Notes: generated by a model not told the origin, from the letters alone. 64,000 nucleotides of DNA from Rhynchopus euleeides (GCA_963210315.1 OY723297.1:1178001-1242000), one strand, 5' to 3'. Numbered from the stretch's first letter, positions 35,507 to 47,083 are shown. A program made the numbers and translations.

Positions 35507-38032
35507 ATGCCTGTGGTCAACCCCCTGTATGTGCCGCGTAGCGAGCTCTTCGAGCACTATGTGCTTGCGGTGCAGCTGCCTGCGCAGTACACCCTTTCCG
35601 GGCTTCTGAAGATCCCAAACCAGATGCAGTCGAAGAAGGTTGTGACCTACGGCGAGTGGGTCAGCGTGAGCGCAACGCTGGGTGTCACAGAGAGCATAGC
35701 GAGCGCGATCTTCGAAGCCTTCACGACATACCACATGACGCGGGAGGAGAAGACGGGCTACGTGCGGGATGAGCTGTCGTGGAAACAGAGCGGGCAGCGC
35801 AGCATGTGGCTCCGCAACAGGAAGGTCCCCCTGCACCAGTTCCTCCTCTTCGCCTTCTGCCAGCAGTATAAGGTCACCACGCCGACAGGCACTGCGTGGC
35901 AGGCACAGCCCTTGCCTGCAGAGCTCGTCAGGTCGAAACAGGCGGACCCCGAGAAGGTGATGAAGTTCGTCACACAGCACCTCTACCACCTGCTGGCGCT
36001 CATCGCCCCAAAGTATAAAGTCAACTATGAGCAGATCCAGGCCCTGGGCCTGCTGCTGGCAGAGGTGCGTGACACCACTTCGCAGCATGAGCTCAACTCG
36101 CTGGAGCTCACGAGCCTCCCCTTCGGAGACATGATGCCCTTCTGGGTGCAGGATAAGTCAGCTGCGGTCGACATCCACGCCGTGTCGCAGTATATCAACG
36201 AACACCTGAAGCCGCCTTCCCGCCTCGGATACTGCATCTTCGAGATGCCATCCAACCGTGCGGCTGGTGCGAGCGTGCAGACCTCACCAGGCGATGTGGT
36301 GTGGCCTGCCCCAGGGCACCCTCAGAAGCGTGACGGTGTTATCAGGGGTGTTGTGCGTGCGATGGTGTACCGCAACAGCCCCGTGCACGGGAAGGTGGAG
36401 AATGCGCAAATATACGACTGCCACCATGCGAATCTGTACGTGCTTGGGGGGTTCCGGAATGTCACCATCATGGGGTGCTCCCACAGTACCATCGTGCTGG
36501 GGCCCGTGGGGGGGTGCGTCACAGTGCTGGGGTGCTCGAGGGTCAACATTGTTGTCCCCTGCAGGGGCATCACCCTGCAGAATGTGACAGATTCGCGCAT
36601 CTACACCTGCAGCAACACGCAGCCTCTGGTCTTCACCGGGGTGGAGCGTGTGGACATGGCTCCCTACAACACCCACTACCCGGCGCTGGAACAGCACCTT
36701 GTGGAGCAGGGCGTCAACCCGCTGCACAACCTGTGGAACAGTGCACTGCCTATGCAGCACACACACACGGTGGGGCTGCTGCCTGTGGAGCACTTCACTT
36801 CGGTATGGAGATGGACGGCATGTCGTGTCGGGGACATCAAATAAATGGAGTTGTTGTCACCTTGGCTGCGTGGGTGCAACAGCCTGGGAAGCCATGCTGT
36901 CTTCTGGTATCGTGTGGTCAGCAATAAAATAGCCTGGGTTTGTCTGATGTGCAGTGCCATGGCAGTGTCTCTGTGGTTGTTGTTTTTTTTTTGGTTTCAA
37001 TACACACGTCCCCTCTCTCTCTCTCTCGCACTGCAGATAACCATACCATTCACCAACCACCCTGGGACAACGCACTCCAACCCGTGCGTGATGCCCAGTG
37101 ATTACATGACTGAGCTGAAGCGCAAGGTATGTGCTGCCGCTGAAGGGGTGTAATGGATTCTGAGCGGAAACAGAGAACAGTTTTCTGAGAGAGATACCTT
37201 GGTGTGCAGTGTTCCTGACTAACCGGACCGCCGGAGTAGACGAAGCGGGATCTGAAAGCCTTCTGTGTCTTATGTCTCGTCCTGCATGCGCCTTCCGAGA
37301 CGCAGGGAAGTGCGGCGAAGTGCGAGATCCTGCATCAGCGGACAGCCTGTGCGCTTCGTCTGTGTAAGGAGGATGCAGCCCTTCAACTCCCGGTCCACGT
37401 GATCCATGATGACAAATTAAACCTGTCCTTCCAGCTTCTGCGATGAAGGGTCTTCAACTCTAAATGTCATAGTTACTCTGAGACGCCAGGCCGCCCCAAC
37501 GTGAAGGGGTGGGATAGCCCTCTGGGGGGCCTAGGGGGGCGGCCACCCTTTCCAACTGTTTCCACGGAGGGCAAACCGCAAAGTGGATCCGTTTTTGGGG
37601 GTTTTGTGTCTGTCTGAGTCAGGCAACTCAAAATGCTGTTTCATGACCGCCCTCCCTCCACAGGTTGCCATGGCTACAAACCACTGCAGCCTGCTGATGC
37701 AGTCGGGGCAGAGCAGCAACGCAGCAAGGCTGGAGATGGCAAAGAAGCTGGCGGATGGCTTCAAGACATGGCTCCAGGTATGATCACCGTTGCAAGGCAG
37801 TATCGTGGCAAGAGTTCGGTCCAACTTCACCTTGTCATATTGTATCGGCACCGCCGAAACACGGGAAACTCCTTGCGAACACTGGAAATCCCTTGCGAAC
37901 ACTTCACACCACCGGACATCTTTTCGCCTTTTCACAAACCTACACGCCTCCACACCACTGCCACTCCTGCAGACAACCGGCAACCTGCGGCACGTCGTGG
38001 AGCTGCTGCACTACCAAGAGGATGGCGCATAG
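35507..38032 (+). CDS. TBCCD1: TBCC domain-containing protein 1 (TBCCD1)
   Basis: Four exons, 35507-36802, 37037-37126, 37664-37777 and 37973-38032, all phase 0 with GTATG donors, give 519 residues (human about 557). The helical N-terminal half (YVPRSELFEHYVLAVQLPAQYTL, WKQSGQRSMWLRNRKVPLHQFLLF) leads into the C-CAP/TBCC beta-helix (GKVENAQIYDCHHANLYVLGGFRNVTIMGCSHSTIVLGPV, NVTDSRIYTCSNTQPLVF). After it comes the TBCCD1 tail with YNTHYPALEQHLVEQGVNPLHNLWN, ending in helices encoded by exons 3 and 4. TBCCD1 relatives anchor basal bodies or centrosomes and the Golgi, so its presence fits a flagellate. Intron 2 (537 bases) carries two RNA candidates. Confidence 0.95.
37230..37370 (+). ncRNA. Candidate structured RNA in TBCCD1 intron 2
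   Basis: Three nested helices fold this stretch: ACGAAGCG (37240-37247) with CGCTTCGT (37352-37359), GGATCT (37248-37253) with AGATCC (37325-37330), and GTCTCG (37274-37279) with CGAGAC (37296-37301). Coaxial perfect helices of this kind are unlikely by chance in an intron. No family is recognised; an H/ACA-like guide is one possibility. It lies about 40 bases upstream of a box C/D RNA in the same intron. Confidence 0.5.
37401..37486 (+). ncRNA. Intronic box C/D snoRNA, predicted LSU rRNA methylation guide
   Basis: Box C ATGATGA is at 37406-37412, a C'-like GCGATGA at 37440-37446 preceded by a weak D' (CTGC), and box D CTGA at 37478-37481. The 12 bases directly before box D (GTCATAGTTACT) are perfectly complementary to AGUAACUAUGAC, which belongs to one of the most conserved LSU rRNA segments (AGUAACUAUGACUCUCUUAAGG). 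The five-base rule puts the modified nucleotide on the second of the two adjacent A residues in AGUAAC. As I recall, this is the region served by yeast snR13 and human U15. The terminal stem is not obvious. The gene is on the sense strand of the TBCCD1 intron, so processing from the host pre-mRNA is likely. Confidence 0.8.
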
Positions 38033-40363
38033 CCCGCTTGCATGCCTTCTCCTCCACCGGGAGAAAGACAACCGGGCAACAGGAGGGGCCAGCGGGGTGA
38101 GCGGACGGCGGGAAGGGCCAGGGGCGGGGGGGTGGCCGGGGTCGGGCCGCCTGCCCCCCCACCCCACCCCACACACCCCACACGGCACAGGGCCCTCTCA
38201 CTCTCTGCGCCTGACATGCCACCTGGCATCGTCCCTACCCTCTCCCTGCCCGCCCACCCCCTTTCCTCCTCCCGCCACGACGGGGCGTCAGGCTGGGCCT
38301 GTGTTGGCTTTGCCCTGCGACGGCCTCCTTGCAGCCTCTGCTCGACAGGCGTGCCATGTGGCCCTGCATGTCCAGTGGTTGTGCAGACTGTCTGTCTGAC
38401 CCGTTGGGTCTGAACTGGCAGGATCCCTGCAGCTCTGCCCTGCAGCCCCGCTGCTGCAGCGAGGCCTTGGAAGATACCAGGCAGGCAGGCCGATCAACCC
38501 AAGGCGCTGGCGGCAAGCACAGCGCATTGCCACCTGGGGCCTGGCTGGCGAGGGGCTGCTCCTGGCTGCTCGACAAGCAGACTGGGCAGCATTTCCCACT
38601 ATGTCCAGTGGAATGCGCGGCCTGCATTAGAGATGTGTGCGTGACTGAAGGGGTGAAGGGATGGGTCAACGAGCCTGTCCCCTCCCCGAAGTGCCGCCAT
38701 CACTTCAAAAATATGAATCTGTGTGTGTATGTGTCGGCCAAACTTTAAGGCGGTGTAGTGGGGAGGTGGCCTAGCCCAGAACGGGGCAAGATCACCTCCC
38801 CATGTTTGTGTGTGGTGACGACACTGGAGGTCGCGTGCCCTACATTGCTACAGTAATCCCCCCCCAAAGAGAAAAACCGAGAGGACTAATTGAGTGTATG
38901 CCTGCGCTGTGGTGCCTTGTCCCGATTTCCCTTTATCCCCTTCGTGCTCGCTGCCCCCCGTTGCAGCGGGTGCAAAGTAGATTGCTTTATGGTCTGTTCC
39001 AACAGTTCAGTGTTTTTCTGTCGATCCAAGCCTGCACACGCGAATCCCTTTGCAGCGCCGAGTCTGACGCAGGCGCCTTGTCTGGTGCTTGTTTGTTGAT
39101 GACCCCCTCCCCCCCTCCCTCACACACCTGCCCCCATCTCATCGGAGGGGGCTGTTTTTTGCGCCCGCAGTTGCTGGCATCCGCGAATGGTTTTGCCTAT
39201 ATATTGGAAGAGGGGAAGCTCCGGGAAGGGCAGTCTGGGCGGCAAGAGCTCGCTTGCCAAGCCAAAGGGAGATTGGGTTTTGCTGCGATGTATGGGACGG
39301 AGCCGGCCCTTTGGAGGAATGTGTTCCGGACTGCTCGTCGAGAACATTTGTGCGCCTCACGCCTCGGGGCAAGACCCATCAGGCCTGAGTGTCCGGTGTC
39401 ACGAGTATCGTGGCACACATTGCAGTCCCTACTGGGCACAGTGCTTCCCCTCCGTCTGGGTCTGCTTGGAGGGGCACGCGAAGCAGGGTCTACTTTTGCT
39501 TCAGCTGGTGCAGGAGGAAGGAGGGGGAAGGATGGTGGTGGTGGTGGTGGTGTGTGTATGTGTGTGCTCCGTTCGCAGAAGCATACAAAAAAAGTTTTGT
39601 TGTTTAGATGTTCGCACCGCTGCCTGCCGCCAACCCTTTGAGTCGGAGGGCTGTGGTGCACCCACTTTTTTCTTAGCCCTTTTCCCCCCATCATTTTCTT
39701 TGTAGATCGATGGCAGGGCGATAGTATCAAGAACGCGCGCGTTCTCAAATACAACCAAAAAAATGTTGGCGTCAGGGGACAGATCAAGCTTGCTTGTGAT
39801 TGTCGACACCAAAAAAGATTCACGTGTGTGTTGTTCCGTTTAGAGTGGTTTGCCCCTTCTCAGTGTGAGGAAGTTGCTATCGCATGAAGGGTGCGTGCTC
39901 TGGTGTGTTGCCGCGCTGCACAGAATCACCTCAGATCCATAGCAGTTGTGCAGTTGGGGCAGAATTTTTGCTTGATCCAGGCCATTCGACAGCCCCAGTG
40001 CCCAGCGGGTTCCCCCGACCCCCCCTCCCCTTTACGTTCCGGCATTCGACAGTTGCTGAGAATGTTTTTTCGACACAGCGATTGGTAGTGAGCAGGGTCA
40101 CCAAGGCATCGGGGTGGGTGGGTGGGGTGTGTGTGTGTGTGTGTGTGTCAGGGGGGGTGGGGAAGATGTAGCCATAATCTGTTTTTAAAGTAACACCGTC
40201 CATCCCACACCCCCCCTCTCCTCTCCTTTCCCCTGACCACCCCCCCCCCTCAGATCTGCAAGCCTTTGCATTCCATTGTCTCCGAAAACCACTTCTCTGT
40301 GGTCCTAGACGTGGGGTTTGTTTGCGACCACCATATGGCTTCTCTAACCCTAACACCAGCTCT

Positions 40364-40396
<33 letters not shown>

Positions 40397-41583
40397 GTCA
40401 ACCTTTTTGGAAAGCGTCCGTCGGCCGTAGGGGCAGGGTCAGTACCCTACCACGGGGCTTTGCTGACCTGCCCTTCAAGCCCATAGGCTCATCATACCAC
40501 CCCCCGTTATTCGTGCAATTTGACTGAGGCGGAGATGGAGATCGACTCTGCATTTTCTTCCCCCCTGCCCTGATTAGGCCCATCAGGACGTACGCCCTCT
40601 CTTTACACGAGGAATGTCAAGTGTGGGGCAGGGTCAGGGGTGGGGCGGCCGCCCCTCTTGGTGTCGGTGTGGCCTTCCCCGACACGCCTCCGCCACCGCC
40701 CACTGCTGCTGCACCACCCAGGCCTGCTGATAGCGTTCCCCAGGCCCCACCGAGTGGTCGGGGTTTGCGAGTGTTCGGTGGGCAGCCCTCTCACAGCCAC
40801 TCTCTTGGCGGTTACCCGATGGGTGGCGCTCCGATAGACGATATACTCCCACATGTCCCCCCCCTTGGCCCTTGCCGTCTGCTGGCTTCTCCTGGCCTTT
40901 CGTTTCTGATTCTTTTCGTACGCCCTCTGGATATATATCTTTTGAAAAAACGAACTAACAAATAAGCAAAAACAAAACAAAATCTAGCCGGAAAAAATGT
41001 GAAAACAAAGTAACCAACACACTGTGATGTGCATGTTGATACCCCAATAGGGCGTCGTTGTGTATGTCATGGTCTGTTCGTCTCGTCCGTCAGGCTGCTG
41101 GTTCTCGAGACTGAAGAAAAAAAGTGCCAACTATCCACCGTCTCCCCGCACTCGCCACAAAGGCTTTGGGAGTGCAAGAACCTGGTATGGGAGGGTCAGA
41201 TCTGATGCGCCAGATGCTGGCCGTCGGCAAACACGTGGTGAACACACGGTGGTGAAAAAAAGTGAGAGAAGCGCAGAAATGGAGGGGGGGGGGGTGGTCA
41301 ATTGGATGGCCACTGCCACCCCTTCCCTTCCCCCAACACCGTTGCCACCCCCTTGCGAGTATTTTTGTGGGAAAACGTTTGCGGAATGTTGTGTGATTTC
41401 CCCACCCAATCCCTTTGTCAGGAACAGGGAACAAGCCATTCATACAGGCGTGTTGGCGCCATCCGCAAGAATAGTAGGGTGCTGCGGGCAACCAGCAACC
41501 GGTCACGGCATGCACTCACAGACACACAGCAACACCCAACTAACAGTGTTACACTTCTTTACACCAGACAGCAGACAGGGAAG
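38033..41583. other. Intergenic spacer, 3.5 kb
   Basis: No supportable gene. GT and CA microsatellites lie near 40128-40148 and 40370-40394. Several open frames of 100-280 codons exist, but none shows a domain, and they share no homology between frames. Confidence 0.45.
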
Positions 41584-42357
41584 ATGACAACCGTGTTCCT
41601 TGCGGCGGTGGCGGCAGCTATTGTGTCCAGGACACCCTCTGATTCGAACGAGATCGTGGTGGCCGACCACCCTAGAGACCTGCCTTTGCGGGGGCACTCC
41701 GTGGTGGTGGGGCCGGTGGGGAGCATCAACCTGGCGCTGATGGCACACGGTGTGGAGGCGTGGCCGGACCTGATGGGTTCGCAGCTGCGCAACCCTCCGG
41801 CGTTCCTGGAGCTGCTGCCACTCACGATCCCGCAGTGGCAGCTGTCCGTGGGGGTGGATGTGAAGTTCACGTGCCCCGACACGTCGGCCGTGGAGGTGTG
41901 CGACGCATGGGTCTTCTTCTACACGTGCTCCCACAGCTGCGTGACGAAGTACCAGGGCGGGATCCCGGGGCTGCTCTCCGTCACCCCGGGGTGGAAGCGG
42001 AACCAGTGCGCGCCGCGGTTTGTGACTGGTGCGCCTGGGGCGAGCTTCGAGCACCCGATGGGTGCGTTCCGCAGGCAGCTGGCGCGTGGGGAGTCGACCA
42101 TCATCACCGTACCGGGGGCGGAGAAGGCGGAGTTCATGGCCTTCGGGATCGACGCGGCCGGGGTGGACTGCGCGAAGCACACGACCCCGGGGGCGTGCCC
42201 GACCTCCACGGGGAAGTGCAAGTGGGACGCGGTGAACTCCGAGTGCCGCGCGACTGACTGCAAGGGCGGGCAGGGGCCGGCACCCATGTGCCCGGAGTGC
42301 CCGTGGCTCGGGCTCGACTCCCGCCCGCTGAGTGACGGCCCGTTCGGTGCTCCGTAA
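41584..42357 (+). CDS. Secreted Cys-containing protein of unknown function
   Basis: A single exon, 257 residues. The N-terminus MTTVFLAAVAAAIVS looks like a short signal peptide. The body contains paired cysteines (KFTCP, EVCDAW, YTCSHSC, NQCAP) and ends in a compact Cys-rich module, CAKHTTPGACPTSTGKCKW, then SECRATDCKGG and MCPECPW, resembling a PSI/plexin-like repeat in spacing. Strong GC-rich coding bias supports a real gene. No enzyme motif is visible. ATG 41584 is preferred over upstream in-frame ATGs because it starts the hydrophobic leader. The protein is probably secreted or in the secretory pathway. Confidence 0.65.
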   Translation: MTTVFLAAVAAAIVSRTPSDSNEIVVADHPRDLPLRGHSVVVGPVGSINLALMAHGVEAWPDLMGSQLRNPPAFLELLPLTIPQWQLSVGVDVKFTCPDTSAVEVCDAWVFFYTCSHSCVTKYQGGIPGLLSVTPGWKRNQCAPRFVTGAPGASFEHPMGAFRRQLARGESTIITVPGAEKAEFMAFGIDAAGVDCAKHTTPGACPTSTGKCKWDAVNSECRATDCKGGQGPAPMCPECPWLGLDSRPLSDGPFGAP

Positions 42358-43139
42358 GGCGCTTCATTGCACACAACGCCGGCGCTCCATCGCCCTTTCC
42401 ACCTTGATTTGCAGCTCCACGACCGCGCGTCCGATCCCTTTCGGGTCGCGCACCATCTTTCCTGTTCTGAGTCATTTTTTGGCAACACGACAAGGCCAGC
42501 ACGACAGCCACAGGCCTCGCGCTTATGCGCAGAAGCATAAAGCGGGATGTTTGTGGGCTGGTGCTGGCCCTTTGCATCGTCTCTGCTCTGGAGACGGGGA
42601 CGGAACACGTGGCACTTTGCTGCTGTACTCCGACGTGCAAGCAATCAAACAGTCATGTGCCTTCCGTTCCCGCCCCCAGCTGCAGCCTGCCTGCGCTCTT
42701 CTGCTGATTCACACCCGATCCATGCCCATATGCCATCCTTCTGGCATGCCTTTGCTGTCTCCGCTGTCTGCGGATTGCTGTTCCTGTCGCTGTGCCGGGT
42801 GCGTGTGTGGTCCCCTGCGCAAACTAAAGCAGACGGGCCACGCCGCCCTGTGTGCGGGGATGCCGCCAAGACGTTGATCCGCAGGTCGCCCCATCCCACA
42901 CCCACACTACACACTGCTTCTGCCACCACCCCTCCCAGCGGTTTGCTCAGGCGGTGGCGACGGGAGGTTCCCGCAAACATTACACTCTCACCCCGCAGGC
43001 TTTGTTCAGAACAACGCCATCCTACACATATTGCACACACGCATCCTTCCCGACACCGCGTCTGCGAGTGATTGTTTCGGGAGGCTTCCTTGCGGGAATC
43101 GGCAGCGTTCTGTCCATGTGAGTGTGACTGTTAGGGACA
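42358..43139. other. Intergenic spacer
   Basis: No gene recognised. Less homopolymer-rich than other spacers. Confidence 0.45.
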
Positions 43140-45224
43140 ATGTCTGACGATGAGCGTTCGATCCTCGCCCCCATTGCGATTGCCCCGACGAGCGAGCTGA
43201 ACTTCGGTCTGCGTTGGGATTTTGTGGGGGACGAACCATGCGACTTGGATGTCAGCGCAATGAGCTTTGACGACAAGGGCAACCCACAGGAGGTGGTATA
43301 CTTCAACAAGCTGTCGACAACGGGGGAGTGGATGGTCCACACGGGTGACAACACGACAGGCGAGGGTGATGACGACGACGAAGCCATTCAGGTCTTCCTG
43401 TCGAAGATCCCAAATGACATCTTCTCCATCGTCCTCGTCATCACTTGTCACAACGCGGGGTACAACCTGGGCAGCGTTGACTCGGTTGTCTGCCAGGTCA
43501 CCGACATCAACTCTGAAGAGCCGGAGCCTATATGCGAGATCCCTGTTTTCCTCTCGGAGGACCACACCGCCACAGTGGTGTGCAATCTGCACAGAGTGGT
43601 GGCCCGCCCCACGAGCCCCAAGAAAAATCCGAAGAAGGGGCTGAAGGCTCTGACAGCGCAGATCATGCAGGCCAACAAATGGAAGAGATCTTCTGAAGGG
43701 GAGGGGCAAAGCACGAACCCTCTGAAGCAGCTGTCACTGTCCCCCAAAAGCTCCGCTGCAACAGAGCAGCAATACCCAATCTGCAGGGAGCCGACGGAAG
43801 GTTCGGAGGCTCTCTCATCTGGGGGGAAGAAGGATGTCGACAATGTTGAGGGCTCTGTGTCGAACGTTATCCACCAGTGGGAGCTTGTGGAGCTCAACGT
43901 GCCTGCGCATGGGAATAACGTTGGGGACCGCGGGTTGATTCTCTCCATGCGGCGCTGCTTAGGGATCCCCGAGGAGATGTTGGAGGAGATGAAAATCGGC
44001 ATGGTGATCGATTCGCAGAAGCGATCCGCAGTTCAAATCCACCCAGACGTGGAGCACGTTGTGTTTGGGGTCGGATGGTCGAAAGGCGAGGACGACCTGG
44101 ATTGCACCCTGATATACTACAACAAGGACAGGGTGTACACCGACCACGTCAACTCAAAGAACAAACTGGTCTCATCGGATGGGGCCTGTGTCCACCGGGG
44201 TGACTCTGTCCTGGCAACGCGGTCCTCCTCCGCCTCGCACGACATGGAGAATGTGGACATACGCTTCCTCAACATTGCGGAGGAGGCAGACATCATCTAC
44301 CTTGCTGTCTCCACCGTTGAGCGTGATGGGATGTGGGTCAGCCGATTCTCGCAGGTTGCCGGGGCGTATTGCAGGCTTTTCGAGATAAAGAAGAAGGTTG
44401 TCGGCAAAGGGCGGAGGCACAACGTGGAGGACAGGAAGGAGCTTGTGCGGTGCAACCTCAGCAAGACGGGGAAGGACGCCATCGGGATGATCTTCGCAGC
44501 GATGTACCGCGACAGCTCGGAGCCCTCCGGCTGGTTTGTGCAGCCTATTCAGGAGCCCATCTTCCAGTTGCCGCATGGCTGCGTGTCACCCTCTGAGTTC
44601 ATACCGCTGACGCGCTCCCTGAGCAATTTCCTCAGAACCCAGTATAAAACCCACGCGGGTGAGTGGATCGCAGGGGGGTGGGAGAAGTTCCGCCAGGACA
44701 TGTATGCGCCGAAGAAGATGACTATCACTATATGCGAGGGACGTGGTCTTGGCCCGCAGGGTCGGTCATTCCACCCGCATGTGCAGGTGTGGACGATGGA
44801 TGAGGGCAAGGGGTGTCAGAAGTTCCGCACAGGCCCTGCGGACGATCGTGACAACCCCAAGTGGTTTGAGTCGTTTGAGCTGAATGTCAACATGCTGTCC
44901 TCTGTGCGGGTCATCGTGTTCGACAAGTATTTCTTCGGGACAGTGACACTCCCCCTCGTGCAGCACCGCTCCACCCTCGGAGCTCTTGAAGACATGTGGC
45001 ACCCCCTTTCCGGCCCCGATGTCGAAGGTGAAGTCCGCCTCCAGGTCGAGCTTGCGGATACTACGACAACGTATGGCCCTCTTGACTGCAGGGTAGCTTT
45101 GTTGTTTAAATCACGCACGTTTGTAGATAGCACGTTATCAATAACACACCAAAGAAGAGCACAGCCGCTACTCTACTTCATGCATGACATGCCAAGGGCG
45201 GGCGGGGGGGGCAGTGATCTTTAA
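43140..45224 (+). CDS. TerD-TerD-C2 domain protein
   Basis: Residues about 12-130 are a TerD-like domain (LNFGLRWDFVGDEPCDLDVSAMSFDDKG, VYFNKLSTTGEWMVHTGDN, TGEGDDDDEAIQVFLSKIP) with the acidic calcium-site residues in place. A charged linker follows, then a second TerD-like domain at about 240-470 (HVVFGVGWSKGEDDLDCTLIYYNKD, CVHRGDSVLATRSS, DIRFLNI). A C2 domain lies at about 520-640 (MTITICEGRGLG, FHPHVQVWTMDEG, NPKWFESFELNV). TerD domains bind Ca2+ and are best known from bacterial tellurite/stress operons and Dictyostelium CABP1 proteins; C2 adds membrane or Ca2+ binding. The C2 domain ends near 45058. A GTATGG at 45071 is a likely donor; joining to 45358 (after CAGAG) would give the tail TVQFASIGQKSVSYRDC. 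The unspliced stop at 45222-45224 is therefore uncertain. Confidence 0.85.
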   Translation: MSDDERSILAPIAIAPTSELNFGLRWDFVGDEPCDLDVSAMSFDDKGNPQEVVYFNKLSTTGEWMVHTGDNTTGEGDDDDEAIQVFLSKIPNDIFSIVLVITCHNAGYNLGSVDSVVCQVTDINSEEPEPICEIPVFLSEDHTATVVCNLHRVVARPTSPKKNPKKGLKALTAQIMQANKWKRSSEGEGQSTNPLKQLSLSPKSSAATEQQYPICREPTEGSEALSSGGKKDVDNVEGSVSNVIHQWELVELNVPAHGNNVGDRGLILSMRRCLGIPEEMLEEMKIGMVIDSQKRSAVQIHPDVEHVVFGVGWSKGEDDLDCTLIYYNKDRVYTDHVNSKNKLVSSDGACVHRGDSVLATRSSSASHDMENVDIRFLNIAEEADIIYLAVSTVERDGMWVSRFSQVAGAYCRLFEIKKKVVGKGRRHNVEDRKELVRCNLSKTGKDAIGMIFAAMYRDSSEPSGWFVQPIQEPIFQLPHGCVSPSEFIPLTRSLSNFLRTQYKTHAGEWIAGGWEKFRQDMYAPKKMTITICEGRGLGPQGRSFHPHVQVWTMDEGKGCQKFRTGPADDRDNPKWFESFELNVNMLSSVRVIVFDKYFFGTVTLPLVQHRSTLGALEDMWHPLSGPDVEGEVRLQVELADTTTTYGPLDCRVALLFKSRTFVDSTLSITHQRRAQPLLYFMHDMPRAGGGGSDL

Positions 45225-46690
45225 TGATATTGCATCCGCCACATCTTCTTGCATTGACACAGGGCTGTTGCAGTTTCATCGCAGTGCTGCATAACCTAGG
45301 CCGGTGGGGGAGCTCTGTTCGCCTAACTCTGCGCCTGCCCCACTGCGCCCAGAGGGTGCAGTTCGCGTCAATCGGGCAGAAGAGCGTGAGCTATCGTGAC
45401 TGTTGACGCAACAAGATACCTCACGAGAGCTGAGTGCTCAGCACTTGCCTGGCGACACCCCGCCTCGACACCAGGCCAACGGCGCATCCCCCTGCTGTAT
45501 CCGGCACTGCCAGCCCTGGGCAGCACAGGCCCCGACCCAAGGTGTCGGGTGGTCTCAGGGCGGCTCTCCTGACTCACCAATGCCACAGAAGGGGGTGGAC
45601 ACCCTCGACCATTCTCGGAAACCAAACCGCCTGTGCACTTCCCGCTGGGTGGGTGTCGCAGAGTGTAATGGTGACGAAGTGTGTGCCCAACTTCAAACCG
45701 TCGAAACACTGCAGACACAGCGGCAACAGGCGGGTGCTGCCTTCCGAGGGTGCGTTTGTTCGGGATTCCTCTCCTGTTGGTATTGAGGGGGGAGTGGGGC
45801 GGGGAGAGGACGGGTCAAATCCTGCCTGCTGGGGGGTGTGCCCACACCACACACACATCGGCGCTTTGCGAGGGCTCGACACGAGCTATGCCTTGTCTTT
45901 TGTTGCATTTAACTCTGAGGGTTGCTGGCCTTGGTATTGTTCTCACCGTTCTCAGTAAAAAAGACGTCTACCGCTGGGCTGGCGCTGGGGTGTCACTCCG
46001 CCACGGCCCCCGTTGTTCCAGACCGGAGCCATATGGGAGAGGCCTCTGCCCAAAACCATGGCCACAATGATTCAAAATTGTTAAGACGCGTGGCGCTGGC
46101 AGCACAGTCAAGAGGCCATCCCCCCAGAAGAGGTTGGTGGTGTTCTGGTGTTTCCGCACCCAATAAATCAGCGCCGCCTTCGCTCCTGGATGTCAAGGGG
46201 CAGCTGCCTCGCTACGTTCTACACATGCAGCCACCACACACACGGTTCGGCAGGAGGTGAATGTGGCGGCAGCTGAGGTGTGTTTCCGCACATGTCCCTG
46301 CCTGCTGCCTGCACCCACTGTTTGGTGGGTTCGACAGCAAGAGGTGCACCGCCACAGCGTCTGTTGTGGGCAGTCGCCTCCCTTGCCGCCACCCCCTGCA
46401 GTGCCCATGGCCCACGCCCTGCAAGCCGCACCTCCTCCGTGGTGCCGCGAAAAGATATACTGCTGCGGAAGATATGCCCGGATGTGCCCTCCCCACACAC
46501 CCACTCCCATCTATTGCAACCGCACTCGCATGATGAGGTTCCCTTTGACGCATGTTGTGGGTCTACTCTACTGTTTCCTGCTCTCAGCCCGGTGGGGACA
46601 ATGCTCTACTTCACGATGTTTGATGCGTTGTGTTCCTTAGACTGGCAGGAGTGTTGTACATTGCTGCGCACTTATCAAACGTTGCAGCCG
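45225..46690. other. Spacer before the snoRNA array
   Basis: May contain the last exon of the TerD-C2 gene (about 45358-45406). Otherwise no gene recognised. Confidence 0.4.
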
Positions 46691-46847
46691 GTCCCATGAT
46701 GACACACCCATGAATTCTACAATGAGATCTCGTTCGTCTGAGACAATGCCACACAGTGCCTCGTGGGTGGGTAAGAGGTTCCGACCTCCAACCCTTCATG
46801 TGTCTGCTGTGTGGTGTCGGAGATGCGGGAATTCCATTTCTGAGGAC
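46691..46847 (+). ncRNA. Box C/D snoRNA array, copy 1
   Basis: Box C ATGATGA 46696-46702, D' CTGA 46738-46741, D CTGA 46840-46843. Terminal stem GTCC (46691-46694) with GGAC (46844-46847). The bases before D' (GAGATCTCGTTCGT) contain a ten-base complement to ACGAACGAGA of 18S rRNA (consensus AACGAACGAGACC). The centre folds as GAGGT-tccg-ACCTC extended by GGGT/AACCC. At 157 nt it is long for a plain methylation guide, suggesting an extra central stem. Confidence 0.8.
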
Positions 46848-46926
46848 ACAGCTGGCTCAGAGATGCTGTCCCTTGCTATCGGTGTTGGCAGGTTGGCAGG
46901 TGTCGGGATCCCGTCCTACATTGCCT

Positions 46927-47083
46927 TTCCCATGATGACACACCCATGAATTCTACAATGAGATCTCGTTCGTCTGAGACAATGCCACACAGTGCCACGT
47001 GTGTGGGTAAGAGGTTCCGACCTCCAACCCTTCATGTGACTGCTGTGTGGTGTCGGAGATGCGGGAATTCCATTTCTGAGGAA
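46927..47083 (+). ncRNA. Box C/D snoRNA array, copy 2
   Basis: Box C 46932-46938, D' 46974-46977, D 47076-47079. Terminal stem TTCC (46927-46930) with GGAA (47080-47083): both strands changed relative to copy 1, a compensating pair. The D' guide is identical to copy 1. Confidence 0.8.

Noticed and set aside
38802..39641. 279-codon frame in the spacer after TBCCD1
   Set aside because: No domain, no coding bias like the real exons, and no splice or start context.
40423..40497. Minus-strand ATGATGA and CTGA boxes suggesting a C/D snoRNA
   Set aside because: No D'/C' pair, poor terminal stem and no rRNA complement recognised for the guide.
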